DNA from: Monodelphis domestica
Taxonomy: Eukaryota > Chordata > Mammalia > Didelphimorphia > Didelphidae
Assembly: GCF_027887165.1 (NCBI RefSeq)
Contig: NC_077227.1
Span: forward strand, 353,222,610 to 353,286,609
Direction: 5' to 3'
Length of the DNA stretch: 64,000 bases
The notes below the pieces were generated by a model. The model was given only the letters and a program-made list of their open reading frames with translations. It was not told where the DNA came from and ran no database searches. The position numbers and the translations under genes are program-made. Positions 23,683 through 33,765 of the stretch are shown in pieces (the first letter of the stretch is position 1; each line of letters begins with the position of its first letter).

Positions 23683-23690
23683 TATAAAAA
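23683..23690 (+). promoter_or_regulatory. TATA-box-like sequence upstream of the retrocopy
   Basis: TATAAAAA lies about 20 bases before the GC-rich 5' UTR-like sequence of the BRI3BP retrocopy begins. This is close to the usual TATA-to-start distance of 25-30 bases. It belongs to the pre-insertion flank, so any promoter use would be acquired. AT-rich flanks produce such motifs by chance. Confidence 0.3.
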
Positions 23691-23699
23691 TTTTTTATG

Positions 23700-24140
23700 A
23701 AAAAATAGGAGGCGGAAGCGGAAGCAGCTCAGCACGGCGGCGGCGCGTAGAAGCAGGCGGCTGTTGAGGTGCAGGTGGCTGTCGACGCATACTGTCCAGG
23801 AGGCGGCTGAACCTGGAGCCGCGCAGGAGGCCGCTAGATCCGGAGGCGGAACGCCGTACGTGGGCTACCACTTTCCCTGCAGGCCCTTGGGCTCGCCTTC
23901 CTACCTGCCGCTGAGTGAACAGGGCGGACATGGGTGCCCGCGCCGGGTCCTCACTCCAGCCCCTGCTCCTACTGCTGCTGCTGGGGAGGCTGGAACCGCC
24001 CGGGGCGCAGGCGGCGTGGAGTCGAAGCCCAGAACGGCAAAACGCCTTCCGCCAGGCCGCCAGCAGTATCTACCAGAGCATCTGCAACCTGTGCGGAGAG
24101 GACAACGTGCGCGCCCTGCAGAAGTTTTTCTCCAGGTCAA
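23700..24140. other. Local CpG-rich island (5' UTR and first codons of the retrocopy)
   Basis: A sharp switch from AT-rich flank to GC- and CpG-rich sequence occurs at about 23,704. It carries CGG-type runs such as 'cagcacggcggcggcgcgta'. The high GC spans about 230 bases of presumed 5' UTR plus the N-terminal codons, then fades. This is what a copied first exon of a CpG-island gene would look like. It also generates long chance frames on both strands (23,764-24,144 plus; 23,901-24,140 minus). Confidence 0.8.
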
Positions 24141-24460
24141 CTGAGGGATTTGTAAACAGCGTGGATGTATTAGTAGAGACTCTTTGGAGCCTGTGGACTG
24201 ACCTGCTGGAAGTTCTTGGAATTGATGCCTCGAACCTGACCCATTATTTTCGGCCTGAAGCTGTGGCCAGCAATCCCAGCCGAGCTCTGCTGTTGATTGT
24301 TGCGGAACTCTTGGCCTACTGGTTCCTGTCTCTCTTCCTGGGATTTCTCTTCCATCTTTTGCACATGCTATTTGGTCGCTTCTTCTGGGTTGTAAGGGTC
24401 ACCCTGTTTGTCCTCTCCTGCGTGTATATCCTGCAGAAGTATGAAGGGGAGCCCGAGTAG
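23930..24460 (+). CDS. BRI3BP: BRI3-binding protein (BRI3BP) retrocopy, open but C-terminally truncated
   Basis: The product resembles BRI3BP, a multi-pass membrane protein of the ER/mitochondrial membrane system that binds the BRI3 protein and has been linked to cell-death signalling. The start is the ATG at 23,930 in a good Kozak context (GGACATGG), giving the family-typical beginning MGARA. Residues 9-28 form a leucine-rich signal peptide ending near GAQA. Residues 54-100 contain the conserved GEDNVRA and VETLW blocks. Residues about 118-149 and 151-168 are hydrophobic membrane segments, followed by CVYIL and KYEGEPE. The whole match is colinear without introns, whereas the mammalian gene as I recall it has several exons, so I infer a retrocopy. 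It stops after 176 codons against about 250 in human. Similarity continues beyond the TAG, so the stop is a lesion. The frame is otherwise intact, so expression of a shortened protein is possible but unproven. Confidence 0.85.
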   Translation: MGARAGSSLQPLLLLLLLGRLEPPGAQAAWSRSPERQNAFRQAASSIYQSICNLCGEDNVRALQKFFSRSTEGFVNSVDVLVETLWSLWTDLLEVLGIDASNLTHYFRPEAVASNPSRALLLIVAELLAYWFLSLFLGFLFHLLHMLFGRFFWVVRVTLFVLSCVYILQKYEGEPE

Positions 24461-24538
24461 GTTGTCCTGCCCCTCTGCTTAGTGGTCCTGATTTACTTTA
24501 CAATGGACCCATTGATTGAGACAGCAATGAACAAATGA
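24461..24538 (+). pseudogene. BRI3BP: BRI3BP-like codons beyond the premature stop
   Basis: In the same frame, 25 more codons follow the TAG before a TGA. The first 17 (core LPLCLVV and an aromatic YF) align with the family's next membrane segment, showing the TAG lies inside former coding sequence. After the residues DP the match is lost. The C-terminal coiled coil with its leucine/arginine-rich repeats is not visible downstream, so the end was probably deleted or has decayed. Confidence 0.7.
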
Positions 24539-25437
24539 ACCAAGCCAGGTTAATCATCTTTCACCAGCTCTTGGACATCAAAAAGCACTATCTTTTATAC
24601 TATAAGTTACAAAGCAACCACACAACACAGTGTGAGGTTATTGGACCACATTACAACTTTAGGCTGAGAAGAATTTTAAGAGCACTCATGTAGAACACGG
24701 AGACACCCACTCAACGAACCATTAGTTGTTAAAAATACGTATTTTTAAAAAAATTATAAAATCCACATTAGCTGTATCCTAAAAGATTTATCCATGCATA
24801 GAACATACAATTACTTTTTTCAAGTTTTTAAAGATATATTTTGTAAGGTTTTTATAAAGGCAGTTTGAGTCAAGTCTATTAAACTTTTAAGTGAGGCAAA
24901 GATTATGCACATTGGCATTTTAGAGAAGATTAATCTCAAGCATTTGTTTTCCCAGTTCTGAAAATCCATTGTGGGTTCCACACATACAATGTTTCCATTT
25001 TCATAAGTTGTGAGCTTTGGGGGAAGAGGAGGATACAGTTGGGGTTATTTGATGTCATTTGGTGTATGAATAAATAGGAAACTTTGAGTTCAGGCCAACA
25101 GATGCAATTATTATTAATGGTCACTGCCCTGTTCAAATTTACTTTAAAGAAATTTTTTTAATTTTAATTTTATTTTTTTTCAAGCCTACTTTTAAATGAA
25201 GAGTTCATTTCTTAAAAGCAGACCTGGGATTGTTTCTGTATTTTGTCATACTTGAAACTGGGGATTTTCCTCCAAAGAAAGTAAAAATCCAAGGATCAGG
25301 CAGAGAAACATTTGGGACTTTTGAGTCTGAAGTTATGATAGCAAGATGGTATTTGCATGGATACTTTGAACAGGCAGGTCTTGGTTTGATAGCCCTTTTG
25401 GTTGATTCAGGACTCACATAGGACTTATGGAAGACAA

Positions 25438-25460
25438 AAACAAAACAAAACAAAACAAAA
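25438..25460. repeat. (AAAAC)n tract, possible degraded poly(A) tail
   Basis: Five AAAAC units follow 980 bases after the retrocopy stop. The bases after it (AAAATAG) match the bases just before the GC-rich start (AAAATAG near 23,704), but 7 mostly-A bases are too weak to prove a target duplication. Confidence 0.3.
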
Positions 25461-26057
25461 TAGCAGCTAAGTCAACTTGCAAATTTATTGTTCTGACATT
25501 CTTTCCGGACAACTAAGCAGCAATAAGCACTCTTCAGGTTTTATTCTTAATACGTTAATGGTAGAGTCTTTAGGTGCTTTTTGCCTGAAGTCTGTGGTAT
25601 CTTCATTTTTGGTGATCCTTGGAGAAGATAGTAATATACCATGGAGATTGGTATCACAGGGACAGGAGGATTTGAGGGTGCTCTGTTTGGGAGAGGAGAC
25701 ATAAAAATGTTTTTGTTTTCCAGTTAGCTCCCAGGATTATGAATCCTATCATCTTGAGTGAAATCTGCTGGAATGAAATCCAGTACCTCAGGGAAGTCTG
25801 CACAAAAGTATCCCCATATCTTGGAGGGTGGGTCATGGATATTTCCATGGGTGCCTAACGAGGCTGCCTCTTTTCTACCGATTTCTTCCTGACCCGTTTC
25901 CCTAAAAAAACACTTAGAGAAAATTTGAGAGGATGTAAGGGGAGTTTGTAGAAGGAGCCTGGCCTGTCCAATTTGGGGAGGTCTTGCTTTGTAGGGCCTA
26001 GAATTTAACAACCATATGTGATTTTTTTTTTCCCTTTGCAAGCATTTTGGAAAGATA

Positions 26058-26262
26058 TATATTTTTTAAACCCTTCCCTTCCCTCTTGGAATCAATACTG
26101 TGTATCAGTTCCAAGGCAGAAGAGTGGCAAGGGCTAGGCAATGGGGATTAAGTGACTTGCCCAGGGTCACACAGCTGGGAAGTGTCTGAAGCCAAATTTG
26201 AACCCAGGACCTCCCATCTCTAGGCCTGGCTCTCAATCCACTGAGCTACCCCTTTGCCCCTA
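26058..26262 (-). repeat. SINE1-type marsupial SINE, reverse orientation
   Basis: A nearly complete copy: 'ggaatcaatactgtgtatca', 'aaggcagaagagtggcaagg', 'gacttgcccagggtcacaca', 'aatttgaacccaggacctcc' and 'caatccactgagctaccc' in reversed order. This tRNA-derived SINE is among the best lineage markers in the window. Confidence 0.85.
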
Positions 26263-27939
26263 AGGCATGAGTTTTTGAAAATTTTATGAAACTGATATTT
26301 TTAAGTTGCACATATTGGAGCACACAGTTGCTTTGATTAGCTCCCTATTGATCAGGGAGTGCTGATTCAGAGTCTATGGAGTCAATATAGGTATTGGGAA
26401 CACATTTTCTGAGTTGAAATGGTCCCAATAGTATCTCTCATGTCCTGAAAATATGTGTGTTTTTAACACAGTGTCTATTTTAACACCCCTGGGAGCTGGG
26501 CTCAAGGGGAAGGGCGATCATTTTCATTCTCACTTAAGTTTCAGAACCCTCCCCAAATTACTTTTTAGAATTATTGTTGGTATGAGTTGTATTCTCTAGA
26601 TACTTAAATACTTCTTCCTTATTATAGAACACATGGGCATGCTATGTCAGCTACAAAATGTCTTGAGTTTTAAGGTTTTTTTTTTTTTTTGGTTGGTTGG
26701 ATTGTGTGCTTTAAAGTTTTTTTCCTGGAGTAGAATTTAGTGCTATATTCTTCATTTTTCCAAAGTTGTAAAACAAAGGAGAGATATCTTGCTAAACAGA
26801 TAATGAGACCAGAGAGGGAAAAAAACTCGCCTTTTTAGTAAATTTGAAGGATATGGTGGTGTGGGTATACATACATAGTGAGAACAAGCCTGTCTGTGAG
26901 AGAAAATACCTTGAAAATTGAGCCCAGTGCTAAAACCCACAACTGTAACAGGAACCATTTTTCTGGGTAGCAAGAAAGACTAAGATTCAAGCCTGCTTTT
27001 TCTATGGAAGCTTATCCATGTACAATTTTGTACTGTTTAATATACACGTAGGGAGACATCTTTCTCTTTTTAAATGAAGTCTTCAACTAGTAATAACATT
27101 CTTAAAATGTTGCTGATGTTTAAAACTGTTTGGAATAATAGATGCTAGTGACAGAAACTCACTTTGAAGATCCTGTGTCCATACATACTAACCTTTGACA
27201 ACTTGGTTCAGGCTGGCCTTCCTTTTCTAGGGAGCTTTTTTGAGAAGACCTTTAGTTGGATGAAAACTGATATAATATGGCAACTCCCCTCAGCCTATCA
27301 CTCCCAACCTTTTCTTTTGAGCCCACTCTTTTGTGTGTGGAAAAACATCTTTTTGTACCATGTGTCTCATACCTTAAATAACATTTTGTATATTTTAAAT
27401 GCTGTAGGGTAATAGCATGCAGAACAATATTTCTCATGATAGATTCTCATGACTTCTACGATGCTATTATAAATAAAATTGGACCACATGAAGTTAATCA
27501 GTATTAATTTCCCCACTTTCAATATCATGCTGGTTATTTACTGAAGGTAATAATTTTGAACAAGATAATTGCAAACTGTCTATATTGATATAACTCTCCA
27601 AGTTGCCATGCTGAATATTAATGGGAATGTTAGGGAAAAGTGGTTTTATTTTTCCTCCAATGCAAAGTTTAGTTTATCCTATTCTCTGCATACAACATTG
27701 AAGTACATCCCCTTAATATGTTGAAATATATCTTTCCATACAAAGTTCTATTGCTGCCCTCCCTTACCCAGTCTTTCTGCTTCAGTTCCAATTCTAATCC
27801 CATTGATATGGGTAGGGAGTAGTAAATCTGCCTTCTTGTAACAGGATTTCCCCAAAATGCCAACTTATCCTATTCCCTGAATGGTCAAGGGTAAGCTTTA
27901 ATTGCTTAATTTCTGCTTGGCCTGACACTCTCTTGCCAG

Positions 27940-27954
27940 CCCCCCCCCCCCCCC
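27940..27954. repeat. C15 homopolymer
   Basis: Fifteen consecutive C residues. Runs of C this long are much rarer in mammalian DNA than A/T runs. Confidence 0.95.
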
Positions 27955-28243
27955 AACCTCCAACCCATCCCTTCTTAAAACAGACCTTAAGAAAAGGACA
28001 TCTCTCTTGCTGGTTGATACTCATTGGTGGATTTTGAAACTGGCTGATCTAACAATAAGTTCAGCCATTATCTTAAAAAGTGTTAGGGTGAAAAAGTTTA
28101 AGATGTCAAAACTCCTACACTATGGATGTTATTCGAAATGTTTCCCAGTTCTACAAAGGTCTCTTGTTCTACTGCAGTTTGTAAATTTCAGAGCTTTTGC
28201 CTCTCACCTATACATAATAGAATTCTTTCTCTTTTCTGGATGT

Positions 28244-28258
28244 GATTCAGTGCTTTTA
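28244..28258. repeat. Target-site duplication, left copy
   Basis: GATTCAGTGCTTTTA, repeated exactly at 28,967-28,981. Confidence 0.92.
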
Positions 28259-28966
28259 TTTTTTTTTTAATATATTTTTATTTGATCATTTCCAAGCATT
28301 ATTCGTTAAAGACATAGATCATTTTCTTTTCCTCCCCCCCACCCCCCATAGCCGATGCGTATTAGGGCGTTAGATTTTTCTTGGGCATTAGATTTTTCTT
28401 GATTTGAACCCATTGCTTTGTTGATAGTATTTGCATTAGAGTGTTCATTTAGAGTCTATCCTCTGTCATGTCCCCTCAACCTCTGTATTCAGGAAGTTGC
28501 TTTTTCTCGGTGTTTCCACTCCCATAGTTTATCCTTTGCTTATGAATGGTGTTTTTTTTCCTGGATCCCTGCAAGTTGTTCAGGGACATTACACCGCCAC
28601 TAATGGAGAAGTCCATTACGTTCGATTATACCACAGTGTATTAGTCTCTGTGTGCAATGTTCTCCTGGTTCTGCTCCTCTCGCTCTGCATCACTTCCTGG
28701 AGGTTGTTCCAGTCTCCATGGAACTCCTCCACTTTATTATTCCTTTTAGCACAATAGTATTCCATCACCAACATATACCACAGTTTGTTCAGCCATTCCC
28801 CAATTGATGGGCATCCCCTCATTTTCCAATTTTTGGCCACCACAAAGAGCGCAGCTATGAATATTTTTGTACAAGTCTTTGTGTCCATTATCTCTTTGGG
28901 GTACAGACCCAGCAGTGCTATGGCTGGGTCAAAGGGTAGATATTCTTTTGTCGCCCTTTGGGCATA
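28259..28966 (-). mobile_element. Young 5'-truncated L1, reverse strand, exact target duplications
   Basis: It begins with the poly(T) tract, then the reversed 3' UTR and the ORF2 C-terminal codons. These stay open for 90 codons (28,616-28,888 minus) and share the peptide 'LNKLWYMLVMEYYCAKRNNK' with the copy at 14,130. Exact 15-bp duplications bracket it. It is the cleanest recent insertion in the window, sitting in the repeat-poor flank of the BRI3BP retrocopy. Confidence 0.95.
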
Positions 28967-28981
28967 GATTCAGTGCTTTTA
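28967..28981. repeat. Target-site duplication, right copy
   Basis: Exact match to 28,244-28,258. Confidence 0.92.
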
Positions 28982-29410
28982 ATTGGTATTGGGTGTCACT
29001 CCTTACACTGTATTTGGTATAAATCAACCTTGTTCCTGAACATTACATTTTTTTTCCTTTTTAGCTATTAAAACTTGTTGATGCCCTGTCCTGTGCAAAG
29101 TAGACTGGTACAAATTTAGGCTCTCCAGTGGCATTGTTTCTGATTGTGGTTCTGCATCACATATCAGTTCTCTATATTTGGCAGCTACTGGAGTTATGGA
29201 CCATATGTTTAATGTCTATTTTTAAAAATATAAAGGTTTTATTGTAATGCCAACTTAATAATCTGATGTTAAAATCTCTTGAATCCTGTGTTTCAATGAA
29301 TTCTTGTGATTGTAATGTTGATACCTTCAACATCCAATGAGATAATGATCCTTGTTTGCCCTATAACTAGAAATTGCTTCTTTTATCATAACATCAGTTG
29401 TCAGGACTGA

Positions 29411-29697
29411 TGTAAAAATTAAAATTATCCATCAATAATTTAAAATATTATATCTTAAGAGATTTATTAATGACCATTAGAAATAAAGGAATATAAAGGT
29501 AACACAATAAAACCATGTACCCATGGCTAATCTACCTGTTCAAAAAGCCTACTCCACCAAAGTCATGACAGGAAGCAAAGAGAGTCAGACCAGGAATCCC
29601 AGCCACTATATTTCTCTATCTACACCACCACGTAATGACAGGAAGTCAGTAGGCTCCTGGGAAATGCAGGTTTTAGGGTAACAGATTTCCAATTACA
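29411..29697 (-). mobile_element. LTR of a reverse-strand endogenous retrovirus
   Basis: On the minus strand it starts TGTAATTGG and ends TTTTTACA, the expected TG...CA borders. It is preceded by a purine-rich 'gcagagggata'. An 'aataaatctcttaag' polyadenylation signal lies near its 3' end (complement near 29,456-29,470). It is related to, but clearly diverged from, the LTR at 53,520-53,874. Similarity extends into the adjoining internal sequence. Confidence 0.6.
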
Positions 29698-30620
29698 TAT
29701 CCCTCTGCAAGATCCAGGGGAAGACTGGTCTCTCCAATGGATCTTGTAAACATAACTGACTTTTAAATTACATAATTTGGGGATAAAAAGGAAAACAAAA
29801 CCAATGATTGCTAGGCACATTGACAAAAAGCCAATTAGGGGCAGTACCCTTTGGCTTAAGAGTATACATACAAAACAAATGCATTCAACCCCTCATAGTT
29901 CACCACATCCCAAAATTCACTCTGGATCTTCTGGTGCAGTGTGTTATCTGTGCAGGCATCTTCATGGCACCTTCTCCAAATAGTTCACTTTCTGGAATTG
30001 AAGAGGTAGCACGTTTCTTATCCTAAAATTACTCTCAAAGAATTTAAAGTTTGCATTATGGCATAATAATACATTCCCCCCAGGAGGATATTGACAAACA
30101 CATGGATCACTTAGGGATGCATGGCTAAGTTATGAGGTATATAAATCAATTGGCAAAGAAAAATAAAAAAAATATAAAAAAATCCAAATAAAAGAGAAAA
30201 AATAACTTCTGCATGAAATATAGAATATCAAAGTCTTATGTGTAAAAATTCTAAGTCAAGGACAAATAAACCTATAACAGGTCCTTGAATCAGGGCCCAA
30301 TTAAAGTGATTTATGTAAATATACACTTACCCAATCATTAGCCAGGACTACAGAGTTTGCCACACCATGAAAGACAGAAAAGGGACTAGATTATGGGAGC
30401 CAGGAGGGCAGCCAAAGTGAGGTGCTTATTATAATGTAGGACAAAGAAGACCTGCCTCTGACATATGTCAAGCAACTGCAACCTCAAACCCCAAACAATT
30501 CAAGTCCTCTTGTCTTGGTGTAGAAGTTCATCAATCCTACCTGGATTGGGTTGGTCCTTTTTGACGTTGCGCTCCTAGGTACTGTATAATGGCTCTTTTG
30601 TTCCCTTGTTCTGGAATCAG
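29698..30620 (-). mobile_element. Internal remnant of the reverse-strand endogenous retrovirus
   Basis: Minus-strand sequence here parallels 52,860-53,519 on the plus strand. Both carry 'ccctgattcaaggacctgtt', 'ctcagccatgcatcc'-like and 'catccctaagtgatc' motifs, and a G-rich tract ('ctggggggaatgt' versus 'tcaagggggaaatgt'). I see no gag, pol or env domain. It is the noncoding 3' part of an element, with the 5' LTR not identified. Confidence 0.6.
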
Positions 30621-31610
30621 ACACAATCATTAATCATAGTCCCATAACATTTATCAATAAATGGCAGGTTTTCATAGTCTAAAGTTTTTGGGTATGCATT
30701 GTTTCATATACTTGATTGCAGATTTAATTAGAAATTAAGTTTGTAAAAACTGAAGATTTTTGTTTTGTCTTTTCTTTTCTGTAAAACAACTTGATTTGTT
30801 GATAGTGATGTGAATAAGACTCAAGGCATATGACCCTTGAGGAATCATTCATGAAGAGGATCATCTATAGAACTTCATGATCATAAGAGGAGTTCCTTAC
30901 TGCATCTCCTCTATCATGATGATGAACATCTTTGAGCATATATATCTACCTGTTTTATGCCTCACCTGATATAAATGATTTAAGTATTCTTTAATCTCAT
31001 TATATATACATATATATGTACATATTTGTAGGATAAAGAAATAGGACAATGGTGAGTAATCTTTTATGTTCTCTTGGTTACCTATTTTTGGTACTAATCA
31101 GGTCTGAGATTTTTTCCTTCTCTTTGATATTTTAACCATTTTCAAATATTTTGTGAATTGGTTTCTCAATATTCTTGGAGTTCTAATTTTTAGTGTCAGT
31201 ATTCTCTCTGTTCTAGTACAGCTAATTTTTTTAGCTTTATTCATATTAGTAGCATTCTACCTCCTCTATAAGTATACTTGGAATTATGATGTTAGAATCC
31301 AAGTGTGGTGACTACTACTTTGCATTGTCTTTGATGTAAAAAATATTTTAAATATCTTTGCAGATCTTTCCATTATTTTTCTATTTCTTTTCTTCTTTTT
31401 TATTCCTTAAATACTATTGGTATGACTGCAATTTGGCCTCTAAACAAAGTTTCTTTAAAAGTGATACTCCTCATGAGCTTCCTTCATATTTTTCCATAAA
31501 GTTTTACTAATGAATTTATACTGTTCTAAACACAGAAAGTTTAAAGAAAAGCCTAAATCTTACTCCTAGGAAAGACTTCTATCTTTTGTTCAATAGTCTC
31601 CTTAGTTAGA
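30621..31610. other. Unassigned AT-rich sequence
   Basis: No repeat or gene is recognised. T-rich stretches and a short TA run near 31,000 are present. Confidence 0.45.
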
Positions 31611-31775
31611 TGTGCAAATTGCTTAATCTCTGTCTCAATTTTCTCATCTGTAAAATAGAGATAATAATAGCACCTATCTTGCAGAGTTTGTTGTGAGGAT
31701 CAAATGAGTTAACACATGTAAAGTGCTTTGTAAACTTTAAAATGCTATATAAATATTAGCTACTCTTATCGTAAT
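31611..31775 (+). repeat. MIR SINE 3' half
   Basis: 'caattttctcatctgtaaaa', 'ttgtgaggatcaaatgagtt' and 'aaagtgctttgtaaacttta' are in forward MIR order. Confidence 0.8.
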
Positions 31776-31799
31776 CTTCATCATAACTAATGCTTCATT

Positions 31800-32010
31800 T
31801 CATTTTCAGGTTTGAAAATACATTTACAAATGTTAATTCATTTAATGCTTACAACAACTCTGGGAGGTAAATACTGTTATTTTTTTCTGTTTACAGATGA
31901 GAAAATGGAAGCAGTCAGAAATTAAATGACTTGTTCAGGGCAACTTATACAAATAAGTTTCTAATGTTGGGTTTAAACTCAGTTCTTTTTGCTTGTAGGT
32001 CTACTGCTCA
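31800..32010 (-). repeat. MIR SINE, reverse orientation
   Basis: 'ctgtttacagatgagaaaat', 'aatgacttgttcagggcaac' and 'tgggtttaaactcag' give a reversed MIR, facing the forward copy just upstream. Confidence 0.7.
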
Positions 32011-32227
32011 AACTACCAACCACCAACTTGCTTCTGCTGATATACTCCTTTCTGTCTCTGTCTCTGTGCATGCATATCTTCTTCCACTAATGTGTACCGG
32101 CCACCTGTGTTCCCCATCATGTACCCCCTCACATGATTTCTAGGCACGGCCACTGCTGACACTATTGGTGTATATACTTGTGGGAGTGTATGCCCCAGAT
32201 TTATGGGAATAAATGTTCCGTTGTCAC

Positions 32228-32755
32228 TTACAATATTAACAATAACAATAACAAAAGAATATATTCTTTGTTATATACCCTTGCTTTGAATTGTTTCCAT
32301 TGGTTTGATAGTGGTAGTCTCCCGGAAGCCGAGAATGACGATTGTCTTTGTGCATTATCATCTATTGATGTACTCTCATGTGGCTTTGGAGTCCAAAGGC
32401 TGAGGCGCAGAGTCTGTGGCACATGGGGCCTGGGACGCCAGCTGTTACGGGAGGTGCGGTTGTGGCCTGGTGTCGGGCATTCACGCGCAGCGGCAAGACG
32501 TCGACGTCGCTCATCTTCAAAGGTGGCAGCGGCATGGTTAATGTGGGTTCGCCAGCTGCTTCTGTCAGAGGCAGCGAGTTCTAGTTGCTTTGGTGTGATG
32601 CCAGCCCACCTCAAGTTGGGCTTTAGCTGGTCCTTGAATCTCTTCTTTGGTCGGCCTTGTTTCCTGAGTCCAGCTGACAGTTCACCATAGAATACCTGCC
32701 TTGGTATTCGCTGTGGGTCCATGCGGATGACGTGTCCAGACCAGTTCACTGGAAA
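32228..32755 (-). mobile_element. C-terminal piece of a non-L1 non-LTR retrotransposon, CpG-rich
   Basis: The minus strand encodes about 85 residues typical of the region after the reverse transcriptase in Jockey/CR1/RTE-group elements. It begins W-x-GHVIRM, then RIPRQVFYGEL, KQGRPKKRFKD, LRWAGI, DRSSWR and a final FEDERRRR (about 32,480-32,752). The finger-like end is out of frame: in the neighbouring frame, codons at 32,362-32,424 read C-x3-C, then GLQSH and RVHQ with a stop, a C2H2-type end usual for this group. So one frameshift separates the domain from its finger. It is 5'-truncated near 32,752 and ends in an (ATTGTT)n-like tail near 32,235-32,260. Many CpGs survive, unlike other repeats here. 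It is not L1, and the family was not identified. Confidence 0.75.
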
Positions 32756-32764
32756 AGTAAACAC

Positions 32765-33285
32765 ATTGGTGGGCCTCAGGAGCTACAGATTTATATGAAT
32801 TCGTGCTCAAACAGTATTTTGAACCTGAAATAGTATTTTTTGGAATTTATGTGCAAGATAGAAGGAGGTCTAGGAACTACATATAGGAAAATGGACAAAA
32901 ATAGAAAAGAGCCACTTTGGGCTGTTGCTTGTGAGAGAATGAGAGAAGGGTTTCCAGAAAAGGATCTGTCAGAATTATGCCATGATGAAAGAATGATGGA
33001 TTATTAAAAATACAAAAAAAAACTTCCCCAAGTTTTGTCTACCCTCTTCTCAGAGGAAGTGAACTTGGTTTTGCTGAGATTTTTAATGTACTTCTAGAAA
33101 TGTACTATTAAAGGTCTCAGAATCTGCATCAGCCTCTGATCCTGCCTTCTATGAGATGGGACAGCGGGAGCATGTGAATAAAATGTAAGTTTGAAGGTTA
33201 ACAAAGAGGTGTGGGCTCCACCTACTGGAAAACAAAATGTGCTTATGAAAGACAAGGAATAGTAAAATTATTATGAAAATCATAA
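32765..33285. other. Unassigned sequence
   Basis: No repeat or gene is recognised between the non-LTR fragment and the reversed L2. Confidence 0.45.
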
Positions 33286-33445
33286 TAAAAGTAAAAGCTC
33301 TGCCATTTATGAAATACCTGCAATGTGCAAAGTACTTTAAGTGAGACTGAGTACACAAAGACAAAAATGAAACCGCCCAGGCCCTCAAAGCACTTATATT
33401 CTTTTGGAGAAAATACACATACAGATCAGTCTAATAGAAGGTAGG
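33286..33445 (-). repeat. L2 LINE 3' end, reverse orientation
   Basis: 'tgcaatgtgcaaagtacttt', 'gcccaggccctcaaagcact' and 'tatattcttttggagaaaat' give a reversed L2-like 3' end. Confidence 0.55.
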
Positions 33446-33499
33446 ACAGCAATGTGGATGAGGGGTGGATAAGGCAATGCTCCAGGAATATTAGAGAAT

Positions 33500-33675
33500 G
33501 GAGAAATATATATATGTACATATATATGTGTATTTGTGTACACACATTCATATACATATGAAAATGTACACTAGTACCTCTCTATATACATATATTAATA
33601 CATTTGTATATATGCAAATATATTCAGATAGATATACACATACATATATTTGTAGAAATGTATGTATACTCATTT
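33500..33675. repeat. TA/TACA-rich simple repeat
   Basis: Degenerate TATATG, TACATA and CACACA units. The 75-codon frame here is low-complexity and not a gene. Confidence 0.85.
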
Positions 33676-33765
33676 ACACACTGCCTTGTACCCTGATAAT
33701 TTCAGGCAGAGTTTGGGTTTTGTGAATTTATGGAGGATTAAGATGGAATTTTTAATTCAGGTATC

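Larger units (their letters stand above)
24539..29410. other. Repeat-poor 3' flank of the retrocopy
   Basis: Apart from one SINE (26,058-26,262) and one L1 (28,259-28,966), I recognise no repeats in almost 5 kb, unlike the rest of the window. Several AATAAA motifs occur (for example near 25,069 and 27,470). A possible degraded tail, (AAAAC)n, lies at 25,438-25,460. The region could be a long retroposed 3' UTR or ordinary single-copy flank; the sequence alone does not settle where the copy ends. No other gene is seen. Confidence 0.45.

Noticed and set aside
23764..24144. 126-codon plus-strand frame and 79-codon minus-strand frame in the CpG island
   Set aside because: Both overlap the BRI3BP frame, have arginine/alanine/proline-rich content typical of GC-rich noncoding frames, and match no family.
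23930..24460. Interpreting the BRI3BP-like frame as the authentic gene's exon
   Set aside because: The match runs without interruption across what should be several exons, stops early, and lacks the C-terminal coiled coil.
25438..25460. (AAAAC)n as the proven poly(A) tail of the retrocopy
   Set aside because: The matching flank is only AAAATAG, mostly A, so a target-site duplication cannot be claimed.
31611..32010. Opposed MIR pair as a functional hairpin
   Set aside because: The two copies are independently diverged ancient SINEs covering mostly different MIR parts; stable pairing is unlikely.
32178..32690. 170-codon plus-strand frame
   Set aside because: It is the antisense shadow of the minus-strand non-LTR retrotransposon domain, which shows the recognisable motifs.
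33498..33725. 75-codon plus-strand frame
   Set aside because: Low-complexity translation of a TA/CA-rich microsatellite.
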